Positions 8,055 through 15,440 of a DNA stretch of 64,000 nt are shown here, one piece after another (positions within the stretch are counted from its first letter, which is position 1; each line of letters opens with the position of its first letter). The DNA lies in the NCBI GenBank assembly GCA_035378985.1, contig DAOSUR010000002.1:233454-297453 (forward strand), given 5' to 3'. Both the position numbers and the translations under genes were made by a program. This DNA comes from Anaerohalosphaeraceae bacterium. GTDB taxonomy: Bacteria; Planctomycetota; Phycisphaerae; Sedimentisphaerales; Anaerohalosphaeraceae. A model generated the notes under the pieces. That model had not been told where the DNA came from and made no database searches. It saw only the letters and a list, made by a program, of their open reading frames with translations.

Positions 8055-8963
8055 ATGATGGCTCTGTCCTGGAAGTTCAATCGGGTATGGATTGTCGCCT
8101 TGACGATATGGCTTTTGATGAGCGGTTTGCCGGTTTTTGGCGGCCAGGAGACCGGCTCAGATATATGGACTGAAGATACCCCGCCTCCGGCAGAGGATCC
8201 CTGGTCCGGGCGGCGTTTGGAAGGGTTCCTGGCTCGTTTGGAGCAGCAGGATCCAAATCGTGCAGCGGAACTCCGCTCGCTTCGCCAGAAGGATCCTGAA
8301 AAGTTTCAGGAAGCCGTGCGGGCGGAAATGGAACGCCTCTTCCGTCCCGGAGAGCGTCCTCGTCCCCAGGAACCTGCCGGAGGACCGCAGGGGCCGATGG
8401 GGCCTGGGCGAGGTCCTGAAGGCGCAGGCCCCGGCGGCCCGGGAGGCGGTCCCGGCTCCCGATGGCTGGAACATCTTCAGCGGCGGCACGAAGAATTTAT
8501 CCAGTGGCTCCAAAAGAATAATCCTGAATTGGCGGCTGAACTGGAGCAGATTCGGGAAAAAGACCCGGGTCTCTATTTCACCCGTGTAATGGATGCCCGC
8601 CGGCGGTATGACCCGATTATTGATACGGAAAAAAGAAATCCGGAACTGGCGAAAGTCCTCTTGGAAGACCTGGCGATGCAGAAACAGCGGGATGAGCTGC
8701 TTAAGAAACTGCGGGGAACCGAAGGAGCAGAACGGCAAAAATTGCTTCAAGAGCTCAAATCGCTTGTTTCTCAGCGGTTTGACCTGATTATTCGCAAGAA
8801 AACTCTTCAATATCAGGAACTCGAAGAGCGGCTCAAACGTCTTCGGGAGGAGATTGAAAAACGCCGCTCGGAAATTAACAAACTCAAAGACAGCAAAGAA
8901 CAGGCCGTTGAAGAACATCTGAAAGAATTGACAGCCCAGGCGGAAAAGATTCAGTGGGACTAA
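8055..8963 (+). CDS. secreted helical repeat protein of unknown function
   Basis: A signal peptide (hydrophobic residues about 10-28, ending near VFGGQ) precedes an acidic, Pro/Gly-rich protein of 302 aa. Two similar segments stand out: LARLEQQDPNRAAELRSL-x3-DPEKF near residue 56 and IQWLQKNNPELAAELEQI-x3-DPGLY near 153. A PxGPGxGP-type low-complexity linker separates them. The last 100 residues are a strongly charged coiled coil. It follows the membrane protein by 5 bases and probably completes the sigma operon. A periplasmic ligand or stress-sensing role is plausible but unproven. Confidence 0.6.
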   Translation: MMALSWKFNRVWIVALTIWLLMSGLPVFGGQETGSDIWTEDTPPPAEDPWSGRRLEGFLARLEQQDPNRAAELRSLRQKDPEKFQEAVRAEMERLFRPGERPRPQEPAGGPQGPMGPGRGPEGAGPGGPGGGPGSRWLEHLQRRHEEFIQWLQKNNPELAAELEQIREKDPGLYFTRVMDARRRYDPIIDTEKRNPELAKVLLEDLAMQKQRDELLKKLRGTEGAERQKLLQELKSLVSQRFDLIIRKKTLQYQELEERLKRLREEIEKRRSEINKLKDSKEQAVEEHLKELTAQAEKIQWD

Positions 8964-8973
8964 GAGGCAGACT

Positions 8974-9810
8974 CTAAAAACGACGGGCTGATTGCTCCCG
9001 TCGAGTGGCTTCCTGAAGAGTTCGTTTTTCTTTAGCTGTCAGGGAATGTATTCCTTCGCGATTGACTTTCTCAAGAATACGGTCCACTTCGGCTTCAAAC
9101 TGCCGTTCTTCCTCGAGCCGGCGCTGCCATTTTTGCTTTTTTCGAGACAGGCGAAACTTTGTAAACCATGGTTTGTAAATGACATACAAAGCACCGGCAG
9201 CCAATCCTGTCAAATGGGCAGCTTCTCCGCCGGCATTTTGACCTGTGGCAAATCGAAGCAGACTCAAAATAATCATAATTCCCACAAGAAACACAATGCG
9301 GACGGGAATTAGACCATAAATAAAGACGAGCATATTCGGATAAAGAATCGCCACAGCCATCAGAACGGCGTTCAGGGCCCCGGAGGCCCCTGCCATCGGT
9401 CCGGCCGGCAGAAGATCAAGAAGAACCAGCAGGATATAGACCAGTCCGCCGGCGGCCCCGCTGACAAGATAGAACCGCAGAAAGGTGCGGCTGCCCCACT
9501 GGTGTTCCAGAATCGGTCCAAAGAAATACAGCACAATCATATTGAAAAGAAAATGCATAGTATCCCAGTGGAGGAACTGGTAGGTAATCAGCCGCCAGAC
9601 CTGCAGGGAACGCAGAAGCGTTTCAGGCCAAACGGCTCCCCAGGTAAAAAAGAAGTCTCCCAGCGTCGGCGAAATACAGAGGACAAACACAACAAAATTC
9701 AGCACCAGCAGCCATTTGACGACACTCCATCCACGAAAGGCCTCCCCCAAACGGAGGGTTCCCCCTTCACCCCACGAATCCCGCACATATTCTCGATCGT
9801 ATAATCCCAT
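8974..9810 (-). CDS. rhomboid family intramembrane serine protease
   Basis: Rhomboids cleave membrane-anchored proteins inside the bilayer. The 278-aa protein has six or so hydrophobic segments, the catalytic Ser143 in GASGA and His199 in AHLTG. It also has the usual second-segment motif HFLFNM and a WGSRTFLRFY loop. The C-terminal 70 residues are charged and cytosolic. The open frame extends to 9951, but that part reads through an extragenic palindrome. The ATG at 9810 (MGLYDREYVRD) gives a normal N-terminus. It ends 10 bases from the convergent sigma operon. The substrate is unknown. Confidence 0.88.
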   Translation of the reverse strand: MGLYDREYVRDSWGEGGTLRLGEAFRGWSVVKWLLVLNFVVFVLCISPTLGDFFFTWGAVWPETLLRSLQVWRLITYQFLHWDTMHFLFNMIVLYFFGPILEHQWGSRTFLRFYLVSGAAGGLVYILLVLLDLLPAGPMAGASGALNAVLMAVAILYPNMLVFIYGLIPVRIVFLVGIMIILSLLRFATGQNAGGEAAHLTGLAAGALYVIYKPWFTKFRLSRKKQKWQRRLEEERQFEAEVDRILEKVNREGIHSLTAKEKRTLQEATRREQSARRF

Positions 9811-9875
9811 TCGCTGACACTCGCATAAAAAATGTTTCTTTTTAAATTTTTCCCGGATGCCTATTGGATGCCCGG

Positions 9876-9895
9876 ATTCCCGCTTTGGCGGGAAT
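9876..9895. repeat. extragenic palindrome (ATTCCCGC hairpin)
   Basis: ATTCCCGC (9876-9883) and GCGGGAAT (9888-9895) form a perfect 8-bp stem with a TTTG loop, within GGATGCCCGG..ATGACAG flanks. This arrangement is known from dispersed repeats in many bacterial genomes. I saw only this copy in the window. It lies between the rhomboid start and tRNA-Tyr. Confidence 0.65.
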
Positions 9896-10077
9896 GACAG
9901 CGCTCCAAGGGGCCGGAGAGCTGACTGTGAAGGCTTGACCGCACCCAACAACAGGAATCCGAAAGTCCGGACTTCCGCCTGCCGGCGGTTTTGTCAGAAC
10001 CCTTTCAATATCCCTGAAAAAAGCAAAGGTTTCAACCGGAAAATCAGCGGATTATCAGACGCGGGACAGATTTGAAA

Positions 10078-10160
10078 TGGGCCGGGGTGGATTCGAACCA
10101 CCGTAGGCGCTAGCCAATGGATTTACAGTCCATCCCCTTTAGCCGCTCGGGCACCGACCC
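10078..10160 (-). tRNA. tRNA-Tyr (GTA anticodon)
   Basis: The minus strand folds into a tRNA with acceptor arms GGGTCGG and CCGGCCC (one G-U pair) and a D-arm GCCCGAGC. The anticodon loop is CTGTAAATC with anticodon GTA, and the T-arm is GGTTCGAATCC. A long variable arm, expected for bacterial tRNA-Tyr, is present, giving 83 nt. The 3' CCA is not encoded and must be added after transcription. Confidence 0.93.
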
Positions 10161-10250
10161 ATTCGGTCCTATCAGTTTAAGGATTTTTTCCCTTTTTTCA
10201 ACAGGAATTTTTTTAAACTTTCTGGAAAACTTCGGTCAGATCTTCTAATA

Positions 10251-10280
10251 AAAAAGCCCGGCGGCGAACCGGGCTTTCTT
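10251..10280 (-). terminator. rho-independent terminator of trpR-trpB2
   Basis: On the minus strand AAGCCCGG (stem), a seven-base loop and CCGGGCTT are followed by a TTTT run and further A/T bases. The hairpin spans 10254-10276, 22 bases past the trpB stop codon. The reverse side also has a T-rich flank, so it could work in both directions. Confidence 0.75.
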
Positions 10281-10297
10281 TGTCCTGTTATCAGTTT

Positions 10298-11686
10298 TTA
10301 CCACTTGCCGGATTTCCGCATCTCGGCTTTCGGATAATCCTTCAGGCACGCCTCCGTCTTGGCGAGTTCTTCATCGGGCAGTGCATACGGTTTGAGTTTT
10401 CCGGACATAAAAGCATCGTATCCGGTCAAGTCCATCAAGCCGTGCCCACTGTAGTTGAAGAGGATGACTTTTTCTTTGCCCTCTTCTTTGGCCTTTTTGG
10501 CCTCCTGGATGGCACATGCAACAGCGTGCGAGGTCTCCGGGGCACAGATAAAGCCTTCGGTTCTGGCCCAGGTCATTGCCGCTTCGTAGCATTCGACCTG
10601 GTCGATGGCCCGGGGTTTGTGAAGCCCTTCAACGATGCACTGGCAGACCAGCGGGGCCATCCCATGATAGCGGAGTCCGCCGGCGTGGATGGGAGGCGGT
10701 ACGAAAGCATGCCCTAATGTAAACATGGCCAGCAGCGGGGTCGTGCCGGCGGTATCCCCAAAGTCATAGGCAAACGGTCCGCGGGTCATAGTCGGACAGG
10801 CGGTCGGCTCGACGGGGATAATCTCCATTTCGGCTCCGTGGATCTTTTCGAGTGTAAATGGAAAGGCCAGCCCGGCAAAATTGCTTCCGCCGCCCGCACA
10901 GCCGATCACGACATCCGGCAGTCTTTCGCCTATGCTTTTCAGCTGGGCCTTGGCTTCCAGCCCAATGATGGTCTGATGGAGCATCACGTGGTTGAGGACA
11001 CTGCCCAGGGAGTATCTCGTCTTTCCGGTCGGGTCCGTAACGGCCTGTTCGATAGCTTCAGAGATGGCGATTCCCAGACTGCCCGGCGTATCAGGGGTTT
11101 TTGCCAAAATATCGCGTCCGGCCTTTGTCTCCGTGCTGGGGCTGGCAACGCAGTTGGCCCCCCAGACCTGCATCATCAATTTTCGGAAGGGTTTTTGGTC
11201 GAAACTGATGCGAACCATAAAGACTTTGCACTCGAGACCGACCAATTTGCAGGCAAAGGCGAGGGCCGAGCCCCATTGTCCAGCCCCGGTTTCCGTTGTC
11301 AGACGCTTGATGCCGAACTGTTTATTATACCAGGCCTGCGGAACGGCTGTGTTGGGTTTGTGGCTGCCGGGCGGACTGACGCTTTCATCTTTATAATAAA
11401 TTTTGGCCGGGGTGCCCAGATACCGCTCGAGACGTTCCGCCCGCCGAAGCGGAGTCGGCCGCCATTGATAGAGAATATCCAGAATCTCCTCCGGAATATC
11501 AATCCATCGCTGGGTGCTGACCTCCTGTTCGATGAGATTCATTGGGAAAACCGGAGCCAGCATCTCCGGAGTAACGGGTTTGCCGTCCGGAGTCAAGGGC
11601 GGCAGCGGCGGAGTCGGCAAATCAGCCGCAATGTTGTACCACTTTCGAGGAATGTCTTTTTCCTGAAGCAAAATCTTTCGAGTCAT
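10298..11686 (-). CDS. trpB: tryptophan synthase beta chain, TrpB2 type
   Basis: This is a PLP enzyme that makes L-tryptophan from indole and serine. At 462 aa and with the N-terminal block [12 protein letters not shown] it belongs to the TrpB2 branch, not the alpha-partnered TrpB1. The PLP lysine is Lys110 in PGSHKPNTA, and the phosphate-binding loop CAGGGSNF is intact. TrpB2 enzymes often act without TrpA, for instance to salvage indole. No trpA or other trp gene is in the window. The start has GAGGAG nearby. It follows a TrpR-like regulator gene by 12 bases, strongly suggesting a self-contained regulated unit. Confidence 0.9.
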   Translation of the reverse strand: MTRKILLQEKDIPRKWYNIAADLPTPPLPPLTPDGKPVTPEMLAPVFPMNLIEQEVSTQRWIDIPEEILDILYQWRPTPLRRAERLERYLGTPAKIYYKDESVSPPGSHKPNTAVPQAWYNKQFGIKRLTTETGAGQWGSALAFACKLVGLECKVFMVRISFDQKPFRKLMMQVWGANCVASPSTETKAGRDILAKTPDTPGSLGIAISEAIEQAVTDPTGKTRYSLGSVLNHVMLHQTIIGLEAKAQLKSIGERLPDVVIGCAGGGSNFAGLAFPFTLEKIHGAEMEIIPVEPTACPTMTRGPFAYDFGDTAGTTPLLAMFTLGHAFVPPPIHAGGLRYHGMAPLVCQCIVEGLHKPRAIDQVECYEAAMTWARTEGFICAPETSHAVACAIQEAKKAKEEGKEKVILFNYSGHGLMDLTGYDAFMSGKLKPYALPDEELAKTEACLKDYPKAEMRKSGKW

Positions 11687-11698
11687 TGGCTGCTCCTC

Positions 11699-11983
11699 TT
11701 ACTTCAAGTATCGATTGGTTACAGAATCGGGATTTTTAAGAATTTTTGAACCGCGGGTAATCTTGCACAAACTGATTTTTAAGATTGCGGCAATCTGTCT
11801 TTGTGGAATCCCTTCTGAGAGCATACGCATCAGTTCCCATCGCAAAGACAAGTCATGAAGTTCCGCCGGGGTAAGGATTTCAGTCAGAAACTTCTTCATC
11901 TCCTCAGGAGTGCGGATTCGGCATAAGGTCTCTACAAGTCCCTCCACCCCCGATTTTTCCGCTTGTTTTATTCTGTTTGGCAT
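11699..11983 (-). CDS. TrpR/YerC-family transcriptional regulator
   Basis: The 94-aa protein matches the Trp repressor fold. It has a helical N-terminal dimerisation part, then SLRWELMRMLSEG and a helix-turn-helix with PQRQIAAILKIS and the near-invariant ITRGS motif followed by KILKN. Its position just upstream of trpB2 suggests tryptophan-responsive control of that gene. No standard CTAG-type Trp operator is visible in the 65-base gap to ccsA, so the operator may differ or lie before resB. YerC/YecD relatives of unknown ligand are the alternative. Confidence 0.8.
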   Translation of the reverse strand: MPNRIKQAEKSGVEGLVETLCRIRTPEEMKKFLTEILTPAELHDLSLRWELMRMLSEGIPQRQIAAILKISLCKITRGSKILKNPDSVTNRYLK

Positions 11984-12048
11984 ACATTCTTTATAGTTTC
12001 TGTAAAAAGAAATGTAAAGAAGAAACCTTTAAATGTCGGAAAATCTCT

Positions 12049-12891
12049 TCATCCTGCATAATTGTGAAGTCCTTTGAAAAAAGTAGAGAGGTTGACCAAA
12101 AGAAGTGTGCAAAGAACCGCCAGAAAGCCGACAAGAAGCATCCATAAATTGGCATTTACATAACGAACTCCGAAATCAGCCCGCCAGTGAAAGTAAGCCA
12201 GATAAATCAGCCAGCAAGCCAAAGACCAGAGTTCTTTGGGATCCCAGCTCCACCAGTCTCCCCAGGCAATTTTGGCCCAGATGCTGCCGAGAATCAGGCC
12301 CATTGTTAAAAATGGAAAGGCCAAACGCACCAACCGGAAGGCCCGGTATTCCCGCTGGACAGGAGCGGCAAAGAGCCCCCCTGCTGCCTGGACGGCTGCA
12401 TGGGCCAGAAGGATGTAGGCAAACATATATGTTCCCACATGCGGGATAAAAAAAGGGCTTTGCAGGGCCGGCGGCAACGGGCGAGGGTATTCCGGAAAAA
12501 CGAATCCGGCGGGAAACAGGATGCAGAAACCGAGCAGACCTTCGGCCAATTCGGAAAGCGGGTCTGTCATACCCAGCCATCGTCGGCAAAACCAGGATAA
12601 CGGGCCCAGAAGCATTCCGAGGGTCAGGAAGATTTCAAACATAGTCTGCAGGGGAAAGCCGAAGGCCCTGAACCAATGAAACAGCCAGGCCGCGGCCGAA
12701 GCAATGCAGCCGGCCTTCCAGAACAATCGGCGCATTCGCAAGGCCGGCAGAAAAACCCCTGCCGCCGAAAGGGCATAAAAAACCATTCCCAGATAAATCA
12801 GCAAACCAATGGGCGACGTTTTAATCTGAATGGCGATGCTCCTTTCGAATTGTCTTGACAAGGGGAACCAGCCAAAAATGTCCTGCTGCAC
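12049..12891 (-). CDS. ccsA: cytochrome c assembly protein, CcsA/ResC type
   Basis: With ResB this membrane protein forms system II, which moves heme out and attaches it to apocytochromes. The heme-handling motif WGDWWSWDPKELWSL is complete, and the protein has about seven or eight membrane segments and conserved histidines. The longest frame starts with GTG at 12891, 71 bases inside resB, with no Shine-Dalgarno site. A good AGGAG at 12839-12843 sits seven bases before an ATT codon at 12831, and no ATG, GTG or TTG follows for nine codons. The true start may therefore be ATT at 12831. Confidence 0.85.
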   Translation of the reverse strand: MQQDIFGWFPLSRQFERSIAIQIKTSPIGLLIYLGMVFYALSAAGVFLPALRMRRLFWKAGCIASAAAWLFHWFRAFGFPLQTMFEIFLTLGMLLGPLSWFCRRWLGMTDPLSELAEGLLGFCILFPAGFVFPEYPRPLPPALQSPFFIPHVGTYMFAYILLAHAAVQAAGGLFAAPVQREYRAFRLVRLAFPFLTMGLILGSIWAKIAWGDWWSWDPKELWSLACWLIYLAYFHWRADFGVRYVNANLWMLLVGFLAVLCTLLLVNLSTFFKGLHNYAG

Positions 12892-13843
12892 CGAGCATTA
12901 CGAGACAATAACCTGTCAATACAGCCGGAACCCCGCGATTGCTCACAACACCGAGTATGGTATAGCATCCTTTCTCGTTTTCTCTCCAGGATTGCTGAAA
13001 AAAAGTGTATCCGCCGTAAAAAAGGGGATGATTTACCCGGATGGAATGAACCGTCGGTTTTCCGTTCTGTCGGAGGACGATGCGGCTTTCATACTGTCTG
13101 GGCATTTGCGGGGCTGAGTAAGAAACGATGCAGCGGTTTGAAGACGGCATCCAGAAACCATTTCGTTCCCATACATAATAATATTCCTCGGTTCCATCCG
13201 GCCAGAGAAGTTTGAGTTCAAAGCCGGGATTTCGAATCTGAGCCGGTCCTTCCTCGGGAACAGCGAGGCCCTGCTGACGGCGCAGCTGAAGATTCTTATA
13301 TCGGCCGAGCACTTCGAGGCGAAGCCCCCCTTCCAGCTCGACAGGCCCTTCCGGAATCTGCTGAAGGGTGCAAAGATTTTGCCGGGTGTTTTTGTCGAGT
13401 ATGGAAAGAGCGGGATTGTCATAATACGTTATAGTGAATTGCTCTAAATAGAGGTCAAAAGGAAGAGAGCCGATTTGGCGGCCGGAGGCGTCATACACCT
13501 TGTTGGTTTCTTCCTGTTCCGAAAGAATCAGATACCCTTTTACAATTTCCGAAGTTCTCCCAAAACGATTTCTCCAATCCTGGGCTTTCGGAGACCCCCA
13601 TAACCCACCCGAAATGACCATCAATACTCCTGAATGGAGCATAAAAAGGAATGGATGTGTCCGGAAATGTGTGTTCATCAAAGAAAAAAGCAAAAAAAGG
13701 TCAAATATCACCCAGAAAAAGAACAAGGGGAGGGACTGAAAAAAAAAGACAGCAGATTGACTGCCGAGGAATGAACCATAAATACAGAGTATGGCCCACA
13801 AGCCGAGAAGAATAACAGAGGTGAGCAGCCAAAAATGACGCAT
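12821..13843 (-). CDS. ResB-like cytochrome c biogenesis protein
   Basis: The 340-aa protein has three N-terminal membrane segments (residues about 5-25, 32-55 and 66-84), a large periplasmic domain, and one C-terminal segment (ILGVVSNRGVPAVLTGYCLVMLGAAGHFWL). This is a ResB layout, shorter than the full-size family. The periplasmic domain contains YGGYTFFQQSW, similar to the ResB motif that presents apocytochrome. It directly precedes and overlaps ccsA, its known partner. Multiheme cytochromes that would use the system are not in the window. Confidence 0.8.
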   Translation of the reverse strand: MRHFWLLTSVILLGLWAILCIYGSFLGSQSAVFFFQSLPLFFFWVIFDLFLLFSLMNTHFRTHPFLFMLHSGVLMVISGGLWGSPKAQDWRNRFGRTSEIVKGYLILSEQEETNKVYDASGRQIGSLPFDLYLEQFTITYYDNPALSILDKNTRQNLCTLQQIPEGPVELEGGLRLEVLGRYKNLQLRRQQGLAVPEEGPAQIRNPGFELKLLWPDGTEEYYYVWERNGFWMPSSNRCIVSYSAPQMPRQYESRIVLRQNGKPTVHSIRVNHPLFYGGYTFFQQSWRENEKGCYTILGVVSNRGVPAVLTGYCLVMLGAAGHFWLVPLVKTIRKEHRHSD

Positions 13844-13881
13844 TTTCCTACTCCATATTTTTCGATTGGAATTGCGGGTTT

Positions 13882-13909
13882 ATTATGTCGTTTTTCAACC
13901 CGCTTTCAA
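13882..13909 (-). promoter_or_regulatory. candidate promoter of resB-ccsA with inverted repeat
   Basis: On the minus strand TTGAAA (13909-13904), 16 bases and CATAAT (13887-13882) form a plausible promoter 39 bases before resB. The inverted repeat GCGGGTT (13874-13880) and AACCCGC (13897-13903) brackets the -10 and could be an operator. Both are sequence-only inferences. Confidence 0.4.
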
Positions 13910-13968
13910 GGGAAAATACAGGTCTAACATTCAGCATTATTCTATCCATATAGTCCTGAAAAATCGTA

Positions 13969-13996
13969 TTGCTTTTCTGAAATGAACTTATATAAT
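13969..13996 (+). promoter_or_regulatory. candidate promoter of the TPR/alpha-CTD gene
   Basis: TTGCTT (13969-13974), a 16-base spacer and a perfect TATAAT (13991-13996). Transcription would start near 14003, leaving a leader of about 105 bases before the ATG at 14110. Confidence 0.45.
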
Positions 13997-14109
13997 GAGC
14001 GATTTAATTGATTTCTGAGAAAGAGCGTTTTTGTCTTGAAGAATGGAAAATCAGGGACGGCTTCCCGGACAGGAGGCCCCAAAAGGACAACGGATTAGGA
14101 GCGTTTTTT

Positions 14110-15399
14110 ATGGTATCCCTTATTCAGGCAGATGCGGAATTGTTTGAAAAAGATGCGCCCTCAATCGAGGCGATGAAGCAAATGTGGCTTTCTGCAAATT
14201 CGAGTGAGCGGGCGCGAACGGCTTTGCTCGAAAAGGCCCGCAATTCTAAGAATACGCTGGCCTGCGGACTGGCTTATTTGTTCTGCGGCCAGAGCAGCCA
14301 AGCCGTCAGTGTCCTGGAGAAGGCGGCGGATAGTGTTCAAAAATATATGGGATTGGGGTACGCTTATCGTCAGCTGCACGAATATGAAAAGGCCGCAGCG
14401 GCTTTTGATAAGGCGGCCGGGTATCAGACGGATGCTATGACGGCGGCGATGGAAAAGGCAGCCACCTACCGAATGGCCGGGGAACTGGAAAAAGCAGCCC
14501 AAACTCTCTCCGCCTTTAGTCAGATGGAAAACATCAGCGCCAAGTACCACTTCCAGATGGGCAAGCTGATGGATGCTCAGGGAGATTACGAGAAAGCGAT
14601 GCAGCATTATCAAACCGCTCTCGAACTGGACCCGGCACATGGAGAGGCACGCTTTGCGCTGGCCTATGCCTGCGACCTTCGGGGCGATGAGGAAACAGCT
14701 ATTCGTCTTTATCAGGAGCTGATTGCTCAGCAGCCGACCCATGTGAATGCTCTGCTGAATCTGGCTGTGCTTTATGAAGATGCAGGGCGGTATGACCAGG
14801 CCCTGCAGTGCGTGGAGGCCGTGCTTCGGTCACATCCGAATCATCCCAAGGCCCTTCTGTTTCAGAAAGATATCGCCAGTTCCAAAGTAATGGTTTATGA
14901 TGAAGAGCGGGAAAAACGGAAAGATCGTCAGAATAAAATCCTGGAGATTCCGATTTCTGATTTTGAACTGTCTGTACGGAGCCGGAACTGCCTGAAAAAA
15001 ATGAATATTGAAACGCTCGGGGATTTGCTTCGGACTACCGAAGCAGACCTGCTTTCTTATAAGAACTTCGGCGAAACGTCCCTGATGGAAATCAAGCGGA
15101 TTTTGGAGTCGAAGGGGCTACGCCTGGGAATGGCGCTCGAAGAAAAACCGGCCGGAGCGGTTGAACCGCCTGTGGTGCCGGGAGCCAGTCCGGAAATCCT
15201 GTCCAAGTCGGTCGATGAACTCGAATTATCGGTTCGTGCCCGGCGTGCGATGACCCGGCTGGGTGTAAAAACTCTGCTGGACCTGATTGGAAAAACCGAG
15301 GCCGAATTGCTCGGCTGCAAAAACTTCGGAATGACCAGTCTCAACGAGGTCAAGGAGAAACTCAGCAAATACGGTCTGAGTCTGAGGAAACTGGAATAA
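14110..15399 (+). CDS. TPR protein with two RNA polymerase alpha-CTD-like domains
   Basis: The 429-aa protein begins with about six tetratricopeptide repeats (residues about 45-255; for example MGKLMDAQGDYEKAMQHYQT). It ends with two copies of the helix-hairpin-helix fold of the RNA polymerase alpha C-terminal domain, residues 278-344 and 364-429. Both share ELSVR(A/S)R, an LG/TLxDL element and KNFG(E/M)TSL. In RpoA this domain binds UP-element DNA and activators; here the rest of RpoA is absent. The ATG at 14110 is chosen over an upstream frame because AGGAG lies at 14097-14101. The function is unknown; a scaffold acting on transcription or DNA is likely. Confidence 0.8.
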   Translation: MVSLIQADAELFEKDAPSIEAMKQMWLSANSSERARTALLEKARNSKNTLACGLAYLFCGQSSQAVSVLEKAADSVQKYMGLGYAYRQLHEYEKAAAAFDKAAGYQTDAMTAAMEKAATYRMAGELEKAAQTLSAFSQMENISAKYHFQMGKLMDAQGDYEKAMQHYQTALELDPAHGEARFALAYACDLRGDEETAIRLYQELIAQQPTHVNALLNLAVLYEDAGRYDQALQCVEAVLRSHPNHPKALLFQKDIASSKVMVYDEEREKRKDRQNKILEIPISDFELSVRSRNCLKKMNIETLGDLLRTTEADLLSYKNFGETSLMEIKRILESKGLRLGMALEEKPAGAVEPPVVPGASPEILSKSVDELELSVRARRAMTRLGVKTLLDLIGKTEAELLGCKNFGMTSLNEVKEKLSKYGLSLRKLE

Positions 15400-15440
15400 G
15401 GTTCTTCCCAGGACTCGGTGTCGAAACAATCCGGCGGATT

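Noticed and set aside
10838..11749. 303-codon plus-strand open frame
   Set aside because: It is antisense to trpB2 and shows no domain or ribosome site.
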